Positions 34,633 to 41,784 of a stretch of 64,000 nucleotides of DNA are shown in pieces. The stretch is from JACQQW01 sp964520655. GTDB taxonomy: Bacteria; Omnitrophota; Gorgyraeia; Zapsychrales; Fredricksoniimonadaceae. The notes below the pieces were generated by a model. That model made no database searches. It saw nothing but the letters and a program-made list of their open reading frames with translations, and had not been told where the DNA came from. The stretch is taken from positions 124,001 to 188,000 of the forward strand of contig CAZFNI010000003.1 in NCBI GenBank assembly GCA_964520655.1. The letters run 5' to 3'. The translations under genes were made by a program, and so were the position numbers. Position 1 is the stretch's first letter; every line of letters starts with the position of its first letter.

Positions 34633-35294
34633 AATGGGATTTCTTTAAATTTTATTTAGGCTTACGTTCAAAGCTGGGTTTACCGGCCATGACGGGCCGG
34701 GAGATCAAGGCGTATAAAGCCATTCTTCTTTCATTCAAAGGTAAAGAGCAGGTCAATATTTTCGAATATGGCAGCGGATTCTCCACCATATATTTCGCCA
34801 GGTTCTTAAAAGATCAAGGCATGGATTTCCATTTCCATTCCGTCGACAACAATGTGTTCTGGCACAACCGTGTCCGTAAGATGGTGGAAGAGAATGGTCT
34901 CTCCAAGAGGGTGCATTTGTATTTATGTCCTTTTGTCCCATTCTGGGAAAAATCAGGATGGTCCTGGAAGAAAAAGCCCGCTTGCGGGCAATTCGCCCCA
35001 CATTTGCAGGAAGAAAAAGACTACATCCATCTACCGCTGACATTGAAGAAGAAATTTGATCTGATCGTTGTCGACGGCCGTTTTCGCCGCCGCTGTCTGG
35101 AGGTCATCCCGGCCGCGTTAAGCGAAGGAGGGGTGGTCTTTTTGCATGACGCTGAACGGGAACATTCCCAGCCCAAAAAAGGGCAATATCCTTACAGCCG
35201 CTGGATCGAGAAGGGTAAATTCTATTTTTGGCAGCGCCATGAGTTTAAAACATGGATCGGCAGTTTCAAACCCTTGGATGTGACCCATGCCTAG
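34629..35294 (+). CDS. Class I SAM-dependent methyltransferase-like protein
   Basis: 221 residues from the ATG at 34629, ATGA overlap with the dehydrogenase gene. IFEYGSGFSTIYFARFL (~45-61) is the glycine-containing motif I, followed by FHSVDNNVFWHNRV, FDLIVVDGRFRRRCLEVI and GGVVFLHDAER. The VVDGRFR-RR-C block resembles small O-methyltransferase-like proteins of polysaccharide clusters. The methyl acceptor is unknown. It overlaps the next gene by eight bases. Confidence 0.72.
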   Translation: MKWDFFKFYLGLRSKLGLPAMTGREIKAYKAILLSFKGKEQVNIFEYGSGFSTIYFARFLKDQGMDFHFHSVDNNVFWHNRVRKMVEENGLSKRVHLYLCPFVPFWEKSGWSWKKKPACGQFAPHLQEEKDYIHLPLTLKKKFDLIVVDGRFRRRCLEVIPAALSEGGVVFLHDAEREHSQPKKGQYPYSRWIEKGKFYFWQRHEFKTWIGSFKPLDVTHA

Positions 35295-36297
35295 GAAATA
35301 TCTGATCACCGGTGCCGCGGGTTTTATCGCCAGCAACTTTGTGCATCACCTCTATAAACATCATCAGAATATCTCTGTCACGGTTTTGGACAAGATGACC
35401 TATGCCGGCCATCCGTTGACCATTGAGGAATTAAAACAATATCCCAATTTCACTTTCGTGAGGGGAGACATTTGCGACCCTGTCATTGTCAAAGAGGTCA
35501 TGCGTGACGTGAACGTCGTTGTTAATTTCGCCGCGGAATCGGCGGTGGACCGCTCTATCGCCGACCCGGATTCTTTTTTAAAGACGGATGTGTTAGGTGT
35601 ATTCACCTTGCTTCAGGAGGCGCGTAACCAGAAAAGTTTGCAGCGCTTCGTCCAGATCTCGACCGATGAGGTCTATGGGCAGATCCTTGAGGGAAGTTTC
35701 AAAGAATCAGCGGAATTAAGACCCCGCAATCCTTATGCCGCTTCCAAGCTGGGTGGCGACCGCCTGGCGTATAGTTTTTTTGTCACCTACGGTCTTCCGG
35801 TCATCATCACCCGTGCCTCTAACAATTATGGCCCCAGGGCTTTCTTGGAGAAAGTGATCCCGTTATTCATCAGCAATCTTCTGGAAGGTAAGCAGGTCCC
35901 GGTCTATGGCAAAGGCGAACAGATCCGGGATTGGCTTTTTGTTGACGATCATTGCAGCGGCATTGACCTGATCATTGAACGGGGCGCCAACGGCGAAGTG
36001 TACAATATCGGCGGAGAGCAGGAATTGACTAACATTGCCCTAACAAAGAAATTGCTTGCCTTGATGGGTAAAGACGAAACGAGTATCAAGTATGTGACGG
36101 ACAGACCTGGCCATGATTTTCGCTACAGCATTGATTGTGCTAAGATAAAACAGTTGGGATGGACGCAGAAGCATACCATTGATTCAGGGTTAGAAAAGAC
36201 CATCGCGTGGTATCAAAAGAACCCGCAGTGGATCGCCATGGCAAAAGAAAAAATGGACAGCCGATATTTTACCGGTTTCTGGGGGGAAAAACGATGA
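35287..36297 (+). CDS. rmlB: dTDP-glucose 4,6-dehydratase-like enzyme
   Basis: 336 residues. Extended SDR features: YLITGAAGFIASNFVHHL (~5-22), VVNFAAESAVDRSIADP, QISTDEVYGQ (catalytic Thr-Asp-Glu), and YAASKLGGDRLAY (YxxxK), followed by NNYGPRAF and DWLFVDDHCSGI. These are the hallmarks of RmlB, which turns dTDP-glucose into the 4-keto-6-deoxy sugar. It is followed at once by an RmlA-like nucleotidyltransferase, so the pair would supply a dTDP-6-deoxy-4-keto sugar. RmlC and RmlD are not adjacent, so rhamnose is not guaranteed. Confidence 0.88.
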   Translation: MPRKYLITGAAGFIASNFVHHLYKHHQNISVTVLDKMTYAGHPLTIEELKQYPNFTFVRGDICDPVIVKEVMRDVNVVVNFAAESAVDRSIADPDSFLKTDVLGVFTLLQEARNQKSLQRFVQISTDEVYGQILEGSFKESAELRPRNPYAASKLGGDRLAYSFFVTYGLPVIITRASNNYGPRAFLEKVIPLFISNLLEGKQVPVYGKGEQIRDWLFVDDHCSGIDLIIERGANGEVYNIGGEQELTNIALTKKLLALMGKDETSIKYVTDRPGHDFRYSIDCAKIKQLGWTQKHTIDSGLEKTIAWYQKNPQWIAMAKEKMDSRYFTGFWGEKR

Positions 36298-37022
36298 GAG
36301 GTGTTCTATTGGCTGGAGGGACGGGCACGCGTTTAAAGCCGCTGACGAATGTGACCAACAAGCATTTGCTGCCGGTCTATAAAAAGCCGATGATCTATTA
36401 TCCCCTTCAGACCTTGATCGACGCGGGGATCAAGGATATTTTGATCGTCACTGGCGGGGAGCATATCGGTGATTTTTTCAGATTGCTTGGTTCGGGCAAA
36501 AGCTGGGGTGCGCATTTTAGTTATGAGATCCAGGAAGGCAATGGTGGGACCGGTGCGGCGTTGTTATTGGCGGAAGATTTTGTTCGTGATGAACCATTCA
36601 TGGTCGTTCTGGGGGATAATGTCGTCAGCGAGAATGTGGCCGAATTCGTTGAGGATTTTAAGGCTCATCAACACCAGTACAAAGCCAAGATCTTAGTCGC
36701 AAAGGTCGATGACCCGCACAATTACGGCGTGGTGACCTTTAAAGGCAAACAGATCATTGATATCACCGAGAAACCAAAAAAGCCGAGATCTGATTTTGTG
36801 AATACCGGCTTGTGGATGTTCACGCCGGATGTTTTTACCCATTTGAAACGCTTAAAGAAAAGCCCGCGCGGCGAGTATGAGATCACTGATGTGCTCGCGT
36901 TGTACGCGAAAGAAGGGCTGTTAAGTCATTCTATCCTTCGATCCGCATGGACGGACGCCGGTTCATTCGAGTCGCTTTATAAGGCCACTGTTCTCATGCA
37001 TCAACTGGAACAGAATCCATGA
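36294..37022 (+). CDS. rmlA: Glucose-1-phosphate thymidylyltransferase-like enzyme
   Basis: 242 residues from the ATG at 36294, ATGA overlap. The nucleotidyltransferase loop LLAGGTGTRLKPLTNVTNKHLLPVYKKPM is close to that of RmlA. FMVVLGDNVVSENV holds the metal Asp, and GEYEITDVLALYAKEG and AWTDAGSFESLYKA are also RmlA-like. It is shorter than the usual ~290 residues, matching the short RmlA type. It activates glucose-1-phosphate (or a close relative) with dTTP for the neighbouring dehydratase. Confidence 0.88.
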   Translation: MRGVLLAGGTGTRLKPLTNVTNKHLLPVYKKPMIYYPLQTLIDAGIKDILIVTGGEHIGDFFRLLGSGKSWGAHFSYEIQEGNGGTGAALLLAEDFVRDEPFMVVLGDNVVSENVAEFVEDFKAHQHQYKAKILVAKVDDPHNYGVVTFKGKQIIDITEKPKKPRSDFVNTGLWMFTPDVFTHLKRLKKSPRGEYEITDVLALYAKEGLLSHSILRSAWTDAGSFESLYKATVLMHQLEQNP

Positions 37023-37798
37023 AAGTCCTGGTCACCGGCGCCAATGGTTTTGTCGGTAAACATCTCGTGGGGGTCTTAAACGCCTGCGGTGTTACGGTTG
37101 TTGCTCCTTCTTCTCGAGAATTGGATATTTCGAAACCATTTAAACTTTCTCATCATTTTAACGCTGTGGTCCATCTAGCGGCCTATAATGTCACATCGAT
37201 CGGTGATAAAAGCGAAACCATGTATGAGAATGTCAATGTGCTGGGGACAAAGCATGTAGCGGAGTCGGTATCATGCGATCAGTTTGTATTCTTATCGACG
37301 TTAAAGATTTATGATGAACCGCTTAGTGCTTATGCGAAGAGCAAGGCAAAAGCCGAGGAAATGTGTCGCCGATTATGCCGGAGCGAAAGTCTTGTCTTTA
37401 TCCGCAGCGCGAATGTTTGGGGGCCTGGACAAGCGCCGAAAGCGGTACTGCCGGTCTTTATCGAGCAGGCCAGACAAAATTTACCGATCCACTTGACCGC
37501 AAATCCCATGATGCCCATCGATTATATCGATGTGCGTGATCTGGTGCAGGTGATCTTGAAAATACTGGAGCGGCCCAAGTCGTCGGGTGTTTATCATGCG
37601 GCCTATCCCAAACCTGTTTTTCTTGAAGATCTGGCATTGAAAGTCATAGCGGCGTGCGGCTCATCTTCACAGATTACATCGTCGGTGATACCGTCAGTAG
37701 CAGCAGAAAGACAGGTTGATTGCGTACGTACCTGGGAGGAATTGGATTTTAAACCGCGCTATGATGTGGATCGGGTCATTGCTCATATTTTGTCATGA
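37019..37798 (+). CDS. NAD-dependent epimerase/dehydratase
   Basis: 259 residues, ATGA overlap. VLVTGANGFVGKHLVGVL (~3-20), VVHLAAYNVTSIGDKS, FLSTLKIYDEP and YAKSKAKAEEMCR (YxxxK) identify an extended SDR; FIRSANVWGPGQAP and PIDYIDVRDLVQVIL follow. It is shorter than RmlB. Coming right after RmlA/RmlB-like genes, it probably reduces or epimerises their 4-keto product and may replace the missing RmlD. The exact sugar is uncertain. Confidence 0.85.
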   Translation: MKVLVTGANGFVGKHLVGVLNACGVTVVAPSSRELDISKPFKLSHHFNAVVHLAAYNVTSIGDKSETMYENVNVLGTKHVAESVSCDQFVFLSTLKIYDEPLSAYAKSKAKAEEMCRRLCRSESLVFIRSANVWGPGQAPKAVLPVFIEQARQNLPIHLTANPMMPIDYIDVRDLVQVILKILERPKSSGVYHAAYPKPVFLEDLALKVIAACGSSSQITSSVIPSVAAERQVDCVRTWEELDFKPRYDVDRVIAHILS

Positions 37799-38910
37799 TG
37801 AAAACTTCACAAAAAATGAAAATACTTGTCTGCGGGATATTGCCTCCGCCTAATTTCGGCCACAGCATGATGTATAAGATGCTCATGGAGTCCGAATTCG
37901 TTGATGCTTTTGACATCACCTTTCTGGAATTGAAATTCTGGTCCTACGCCCAGCATAAAAAGGTGACATTTGAGAAAATATTCAAGATGGTCCGATACTG
38001 GTTCGCGCTTATTGTGCTGATGGTCCTCCGCCGTCCCCGTTATGTGCTGTTCAATATGAGTTTTGACCGCATGCCATTTTTAAAAGACTATCTATTTTGC
38101 ATCACGGCAAGTATGCTTGGCGGCAGGGTGGTCCTGCATGACATGGGACAGTATTTGCCTGAATTGGACCGTGAGTCTCCTCCCTGGTTAAAACGTCTTA
38201 TCAGGCATTTGTTATCAAGAACCCACGCCATCATCGTCATGGGTGAAAAGGTCAAGACGGAATATACTCCGTATTTTGACAGTACCCGCATCTTGGTTGT
38301 GCCTGGATGTGTTGAGGATACAGCACGTATCCCAGCGGGTGAAAGCCGGCATGAAGGAAAGACAGAGATCTTGTATTTTTCATATTTAAGCGTGACCAAG
38401 GGAGTATGGACCGCGCTGAAAGCCATGCCGCAAGTCGTGAAACAAAACCCAAATGTGTTCTTTACCTTTGCCGGACCTGTCGAGTCGTCGCAATTAAAAG
38501 AGCAGATCTATGAGTATGTCAAGACGCAGGGATTAAGCGATCATTTTGCCTATGTGGGTTATGTTGAGGATGTGTTTAAGCGTACAGCCTATTTCCGAAG
38601 CTGTGACATGTTTATCTTCCCGACGCTGCGGGATGTGTTCGGTTTGGTGCTCTTGCACGCCATGGCAGAAGCTAAGCCGGTCATTGCCTCGAGGGAAGGA
38701 ACGATCCCTGAGATCATTAATGATGGGGTCAATGGGTATGTGTTTGAGAAAGGCAATGAGGGTAAGCTTGCCGAAAAGATCCTGGCATTGGCAGCGGATG
38801 GAGTGAGGCTCAAGAAAATGGGACAGGCCGGGCGGGAGAGATATTTAGCTGCCTATGCCCCCAATGTCTATGGAAAGCGCATGATCGATGTGTTCAAAAC
38901 ACTGGCTTAA
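37795..38910 (+). CDS. Family-4 glycosyltransferase
   Basis: 371 residues (ATGs at 37795 and 37798 are both possible). ILVCGILPPPNFGHSMMYKM opens an acceptor domain; AIIVMGEKVKTEY and LVVPGCVEDTARIP lead to the donor half, ILYFSYLSVTKGVWTALKAM, and the retaining GT4 region FIFPTLRDVFGLVLLHAMAEAKPVIAS. In the usual E-x7-E motif the first Glu position appears as Asp (RDVFGLVLLHAMAEA), a tolerated variant in the family. It would add a sugar on the cytoplasmic side. Confidence 0.88.
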   Translation: MMKTSQKMKILVCGILPPPNFGHSMMYKMLMESEFVDAFDITFLELKFWSYAQHKKVTFEKIFKMVRYWFALIVLMVLRRPRYVLFNMSFDRMPFLKDYLFCITASMLGGRVVLHDMGQYLPELDRESPPWLKRLIRHLLSRTHAIIVMGEKVKTEYTPYFDSTRILVVPGCVEDTARIPAGESRHEGKTEILYFSYLSVTKGVWTALKAMPQVVKQNPNVFFTFAGPVESSQLKEQIYEYVKTQGLSDHFAYVGYVEDVFKRTAYFRSCDMFIFPTLRDVFGLVLLHAMAEAKPVIASREGTIPEIINDGVNGYVFEKGNEGKLAEKILALAADGVRLKKMGQAGRERYLAAYAPNVYGKRMIDVFKTLA

Positions 38911-38931
38911 CCTCTATTTCATCGCGGTGAC

Positions 38932-40509
38932 TTGTCTTTATTGCCTATGGCGCGCTATCGTTTATTTTCAAAAGATCTGATAATGACTTCACATTTGCCG
39001 ACGGGGATGCTGATCATCGGCACGCTGGTTTTTTGGCTCGAGCTGCTGGTGTTGCGTCTGCCTGGAGGGCAGACATCGCCTTTGGCCTGGGGACTATGGC
39101 TGCTTTTGGCTGTTGTCGTGTCAGCTGGGAATTTTCCTCGACGCTTTGATCTGTCCGTACCTAAAACGGTCTGGGTGATGGGCATATTGGCATTAGTTTA
39201 TTTAGGGATTGTTCTTCTTGCGTCGTTATTGCCGCCGCATTTGCCCCAGGAATACGATGCCATCAATTACCACATCACCGTGCCGCGCCAGCATCTGATC
39301 CGGCATGATTGGCAGCTGTTATCCTGGTCGGTGGCCGACCTTTTCTTCCTGCCCTTAGATTATGCTTTAAGCCCTTTCTGGTTATCAACGCCGCTTCCTA
39401 ATAAATTTCCGCAATTTATCTTTCTGCTGGGTGCTCTGACAATGGTGTTTAGCATTGTGTATGAATTGACAGATAAAAACGTGAAAAAAGCGATGGTCGC
39501 TGTTGTCGCTGTCATGGCGATGCACATGACCGCCATCCAGTCGGCGACAGCGATGTTGGATGTGGTGATGCTTTACTGTTTTTTAGCAGTGGTGCATAGT
39601 TTCATCAAAAAACAATACGTTTTAGGGGCTGTTGAAGGAGCGTTCTTTTTTTGGTCAAAGTCATTTATCCCGCCGATGATGGTCGTGATCCTGTTGGGTC
39701 TGGGGGGTGTTGTGCTCGTGTTGAACTATTTTGGATTCCGTGTCAGTACAGCGTGCGCGCATATCCAGAAGTCGTGGAAGAAGGTCCTGGGGGCATTTAT
39801 CGTTTCGTCGCTTGTGATCGCGGGGCCGTTTTTGATCAGGTCGATGTATTACGCAGGTTCGCCTATCTACGGCATTAAGATCTCTAAACCCATCGTTTTA
39901 ACCAGCAGCGAACGCTTGTATTGGATGGATCAGCGGATCACTGATCACCTGAACATTATAGACGGCTATGGGCATGGCCGTCAGGTTCTGGACTTTATCA
40001 AACATTTCTGGCTAATCGCCGTTCCCGAGAAGGGGGTCAATAATTCTTTTGATTATCCCGTTGGCCTGATCTATTTGCTGGTGTTTGTGCCTTTTATTGT
40101 GTCTGTCGTGGCCGCATTTAGAGCAAAAAAGATCCCGGTGCTGTCCGTTATTGTCCTGTTATGGTGGACTTTGTGGTGGATGGGCTCTCAGCAAACGCGG
40201 TTTTTGTTTATTCCCATTAGTCTGATCATCGTGGTGGCCATCATCGACATGAAACAGTTGAGCCGTATCTTTATCGCGTTGGTCGCGGCGGCCATGATGC
40301 TGGAGATCATTTCGCTTCTCAATGCCCATCGTCCAGATTGGGGCAAGTCTGCTTATAGTGTATTGCGCGATAAAGATAAAGCACTGTTGGATATGGCCAA
40401 GGCAGGCGGTGTGAATGCCCCGCGCGTTCTGGACTATCCCGATGTCGCCTTTGCCTCTTTTCCGGTTGTCGTCCGCAATAGTCAGGATAATATCTTCGTA
40501 TTCCCCTAG
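38932..40509 (+). CDS. Multi-pass membrane protein, GT-C-like
   Basis: Up to 525 residues. The start is uncertain: TTG at 38932, or ATG at 38947 or 38983; none has a strong ribosome site. About ten hydrophobic segments; after the second, HLPQEYDAINYHITVPRQHL gives an acidic periplasmic loop as in family-39-like GT-C enzymes, with conserved-looking WSKSFIPP and FLIRSMYYAGSPIYGIKI farther on. It ends the long operon. Its last 30 codons (40420-40509) are repeated with 76 of 90 bases identical at 48946-49035, on the far side of the island. Confidence 0.72.
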   Translation: MSLLPMARYRLFSKDLIMTSHLPTGMLIIGTLVFWLELLVLRLPGGQTSPLAWGLWLLLAVVVSAGNFPRRFDLSVPKTVWVMGILALVYLGIVLLASLLPPHLPQEYDAINYHITVPRQHLIRHDWQLLSWSVADLFFLPLDYALSPFWLSTPLPNKFPQFIFLLGALTMVFSIVYELTDKNVKKAMVAVVAVMAMHMTAIQSATAMLDVVMLYCFLAVVHSFIKKQYVLGAVEGAFFFWSKSFIPPMMVVILLGLGGVVLVLNYFGFRVSTACAHIQKSWKKVLGAFIVSSLVIAGPFLIRSMYYAGSPIYGIKISKPIVLTSSERLYWMDQRITDHLNIIDGYGHGRQVLDFIKHFWLIAVPEKGVNNSFDYPVGLIYLLVFVPFIVSVVAAFRAKKIPVLSVIVLLWWTLWWMGSQQTRFLFIPISLIIVVAIIDMKQLSRIFIALVAAAMMLEIISLLNAHRPDWGKSAYSVLRDKDKALLDMAKAGGVNAPRVLDYPDVAFASFPVVVRNSQDNIFVFP

Positions 40510-40527
40510 TAAACAAAAGGTCATTTA

Positions 40528-40564
40528 TTGTTAATAACATTTTTATTGAAAATGTTATTAACAA
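40528..40564. promoter_or_regulatory. Perfect 16-bp inverted repeat upstream of the Fic gene
   Basis: TTGTTAATAACATTTT at 40528-40543 is matched by its exact complement at 40549-40564, with the loop TATTG. Each arm contains a smaller palindrome, TGTTA-N-TAACA, and a half copy (ATGTTAAT) follows. It covers a possible -35 box (TTGAAA, 40546-40551) and ends 16 bases before the Fic start. Because the Fic protein has a C-terminal winged-helix domain, an operator is more likely than a terminator. It has no G/C-rich stem or T-run of the usual kind. Confidence 0.6.
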
Positions 40565-40580
40565 ATGTTAATCTTTATCA

Positions 40581-41555
40581 ATGGAACCGCCATTTAATAT
40601 TACACCTAGAATTTTGAATCTTACCGCTGAAATAAGCTCTATGATCGGGCGCCTGGAAGGGGCCAGGCTTAAGGTGCCTCTGTTGGATCTTAGACGCCAG
40701 GTCGATGCCTCATCGATCCATTCCAGTTGTGTGATCGAAGGGAATCGTTTAACGTTAGACCAGGCGACGGACGTGATTAATGGTAAACGCGTGATCGGTC
40801 ACCCTAAAGATGTTCTGGAGATAAAGAACGCTCATGCGTTGTACGCAATGATCCAGGATTTTGATCCGGGTAAAGAAAAGCATCTTTTGCGGGCCCATGG
40901 AGTACTCATGAAAGGACTTGGCGTAAGTGCAGGCAAGTATCGCCAGACTGGCGTTGTTGTCAAAAGTACACAAGGGGTGATCCATACGGCTCCGCCGCAA
41001 AGAGTAGTCCCTGAATTGATGGAACAGTTGTTTGTTTTTATTAACCATTCCCGGGATATTCATCCTCTAATATCGTCTAGTATTTTTCATTATGAGTTTG
41101 AATTTATCCATCCGTTTGAGGACGGGAATGGAAGGATGGGACGTTTTTGGCAGACATTGATATTGCGTCATTCTAACCCTTGTTTTTGCATCGTACCCAT
41201 AGAGACCGCGGTCAAGGGGCATCAGCAGTCGTATTATGAAGCGATCGCGCGGTCAAGCAAGGAAGGGAAGTCGACGGTTTTCATTGAATTTATGCTTGGG
41301 GTTATTCTTGAGGCTGTGTGGGGGCTTGATAAACTCATTTCGGGTAAGGCCAAGCCTTCCGACAGGATCGCATTCATGATGAAACATTGCCCCAAAGAGT
41401 TTACGCGTAAAGAGTATATTCAGCTTATGGGAGATATTGCCGCACACACAGCATCGAGAGATTTGAAGGAAGCAGTCGAGCAGGGCTTGATCGTGATGAC
41501 CGGATCTCGTGCCAGGGCTGTATACAAAAAAGCGCAAGAGAGCAAATATAAATAA
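40581..41555 (+). CDS. fic: Fic-domain protein (class II, self-inhibited) with C-terminal winged helix
   Basis: 324 residues. The Fic core HPFEDGNGRMGR (177-188) is complete, including the catalytic His and the phosphate-binding loop. An inhibitory motif of the (S/T)xxxE(G/N) type lies N-terminal, SCVIEG at 49-54 within IHSSCVIEGNRL, so it is a class II Fic. The last ~65 residues (DRIAFMMKHCPKEFTRKEYIQL onward) look like a winged helix found in such proteins. Fic enzymes transfer AMP or other groups to target hydroxyls. No separate antitoxin gene is seen. There is no ribosome site before the ATG. It stands at the head of the island. Confidence 0.92.
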   Translation: MEPPFNITPRILNLTAEISSMIGRLEGARLKVPLLDLRRQVDASSIHSSCVIEGNRLTLDQATDVINGKRVIGHPKDVLEIKNAHALYAMIQDFDPGKEKHLLRAHGVLMKGLGVSAGKYRQTGVVVKSTQGVIHTAPPQRVVPELMEQLFVFINHSRDIHPLISSSIFHYEFEFIHPFEDGNGRMGRFWQTLILRHSNPCFCIVPIETAVKGHQQSYYEAIARSSKEGKSTVFIEFMLGVILEAVWGLDKLISGKAKPSDRIAFMMKHCPKEFTRKEYIQLMGDIAAHTASRDLKEAVEQGLIVMTGSRARAVYKKAQESKYK

Positions 41556-41621
41556 GGTACGGCGCTGAATAATAAACGCAACCAAGGCCGACCAAAGAAG
41601 GAATTAATTGTAAGTATTTGA
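41556..41621 (+). pseudogene. Remnant of a small basic protein C-terminus, in frame after fic
   Basis: Directly after the fic stop and in the same frame, 21 codons end with NKRNQGRPKKELIVSI and TGA at 41619. This matches the last residues of the intact small ORF at 48630 (NKRSRGRPRKELIVSV). No start codon of its own is present. It is either a decayed copy of that small gene or a lost C-terminal extension of Fic. Confidence 0.6.
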
Positions 41622-41657
41622 AGAATAGTTGGTTGTGAGAAACGACACTATTTATTC
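41571..41657 (+). repeat. 87-bp direct repeat, copy 1
   Basis: Matches 48852-48938 over 87 bases with 11 differences (76 identical) and no gap. The first ~50 bases encode the shared C-terminal peptide, the last ~36 are non-coding and better conserved, with the final 24 bases identical. The non-coding part can fold into an imperfect hairpin (AATAG with CTATT, TTGT with ACGA, loop GAGA). Confidence 0.85.
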
Positions 41658-41687
41658 ATTTATTTCCTATTTATTTCTATTTATTTC
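41648..41687. repeat. Short tandem A/T-rich decamer repeats
   Basis: Four units near TATTTATTTC lie end to end: CTATTTATTC, ATTTATTTCC, then two exact TATTTATTTC. They occupy part of the 229-base stretch between the Fic gene and the giant gene. The rest of that stretch (41688-41784) shows only a possible -10 box, TATACT at 41770-41775. Confidence 0.7.
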
Positions 41688-41784
41688 AACAGAAATGGAT
41701 ATGGATAAAAGACTACATGCAAGCCACGCGACACAAGCCGTTCCAGTAGCGTAATTTAGATACATAGGATATACTTTGCCTATA

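Noticed and set aside
35287..37022. Complete dTDP-L-rhamnose pathway
   Set aside because: RmlA- and RmlB-like genes are present but no RmlC is seen, and the RmlD-like gene at 11635 belongs to another module.
40528..40564. Inverted repeat after the long operon as a rho-independent terminator
   Set aside because: The stem is almost all A/T, no T-run follows the right arm, and its inner sub-palindromes and place before fic fit an operator better.
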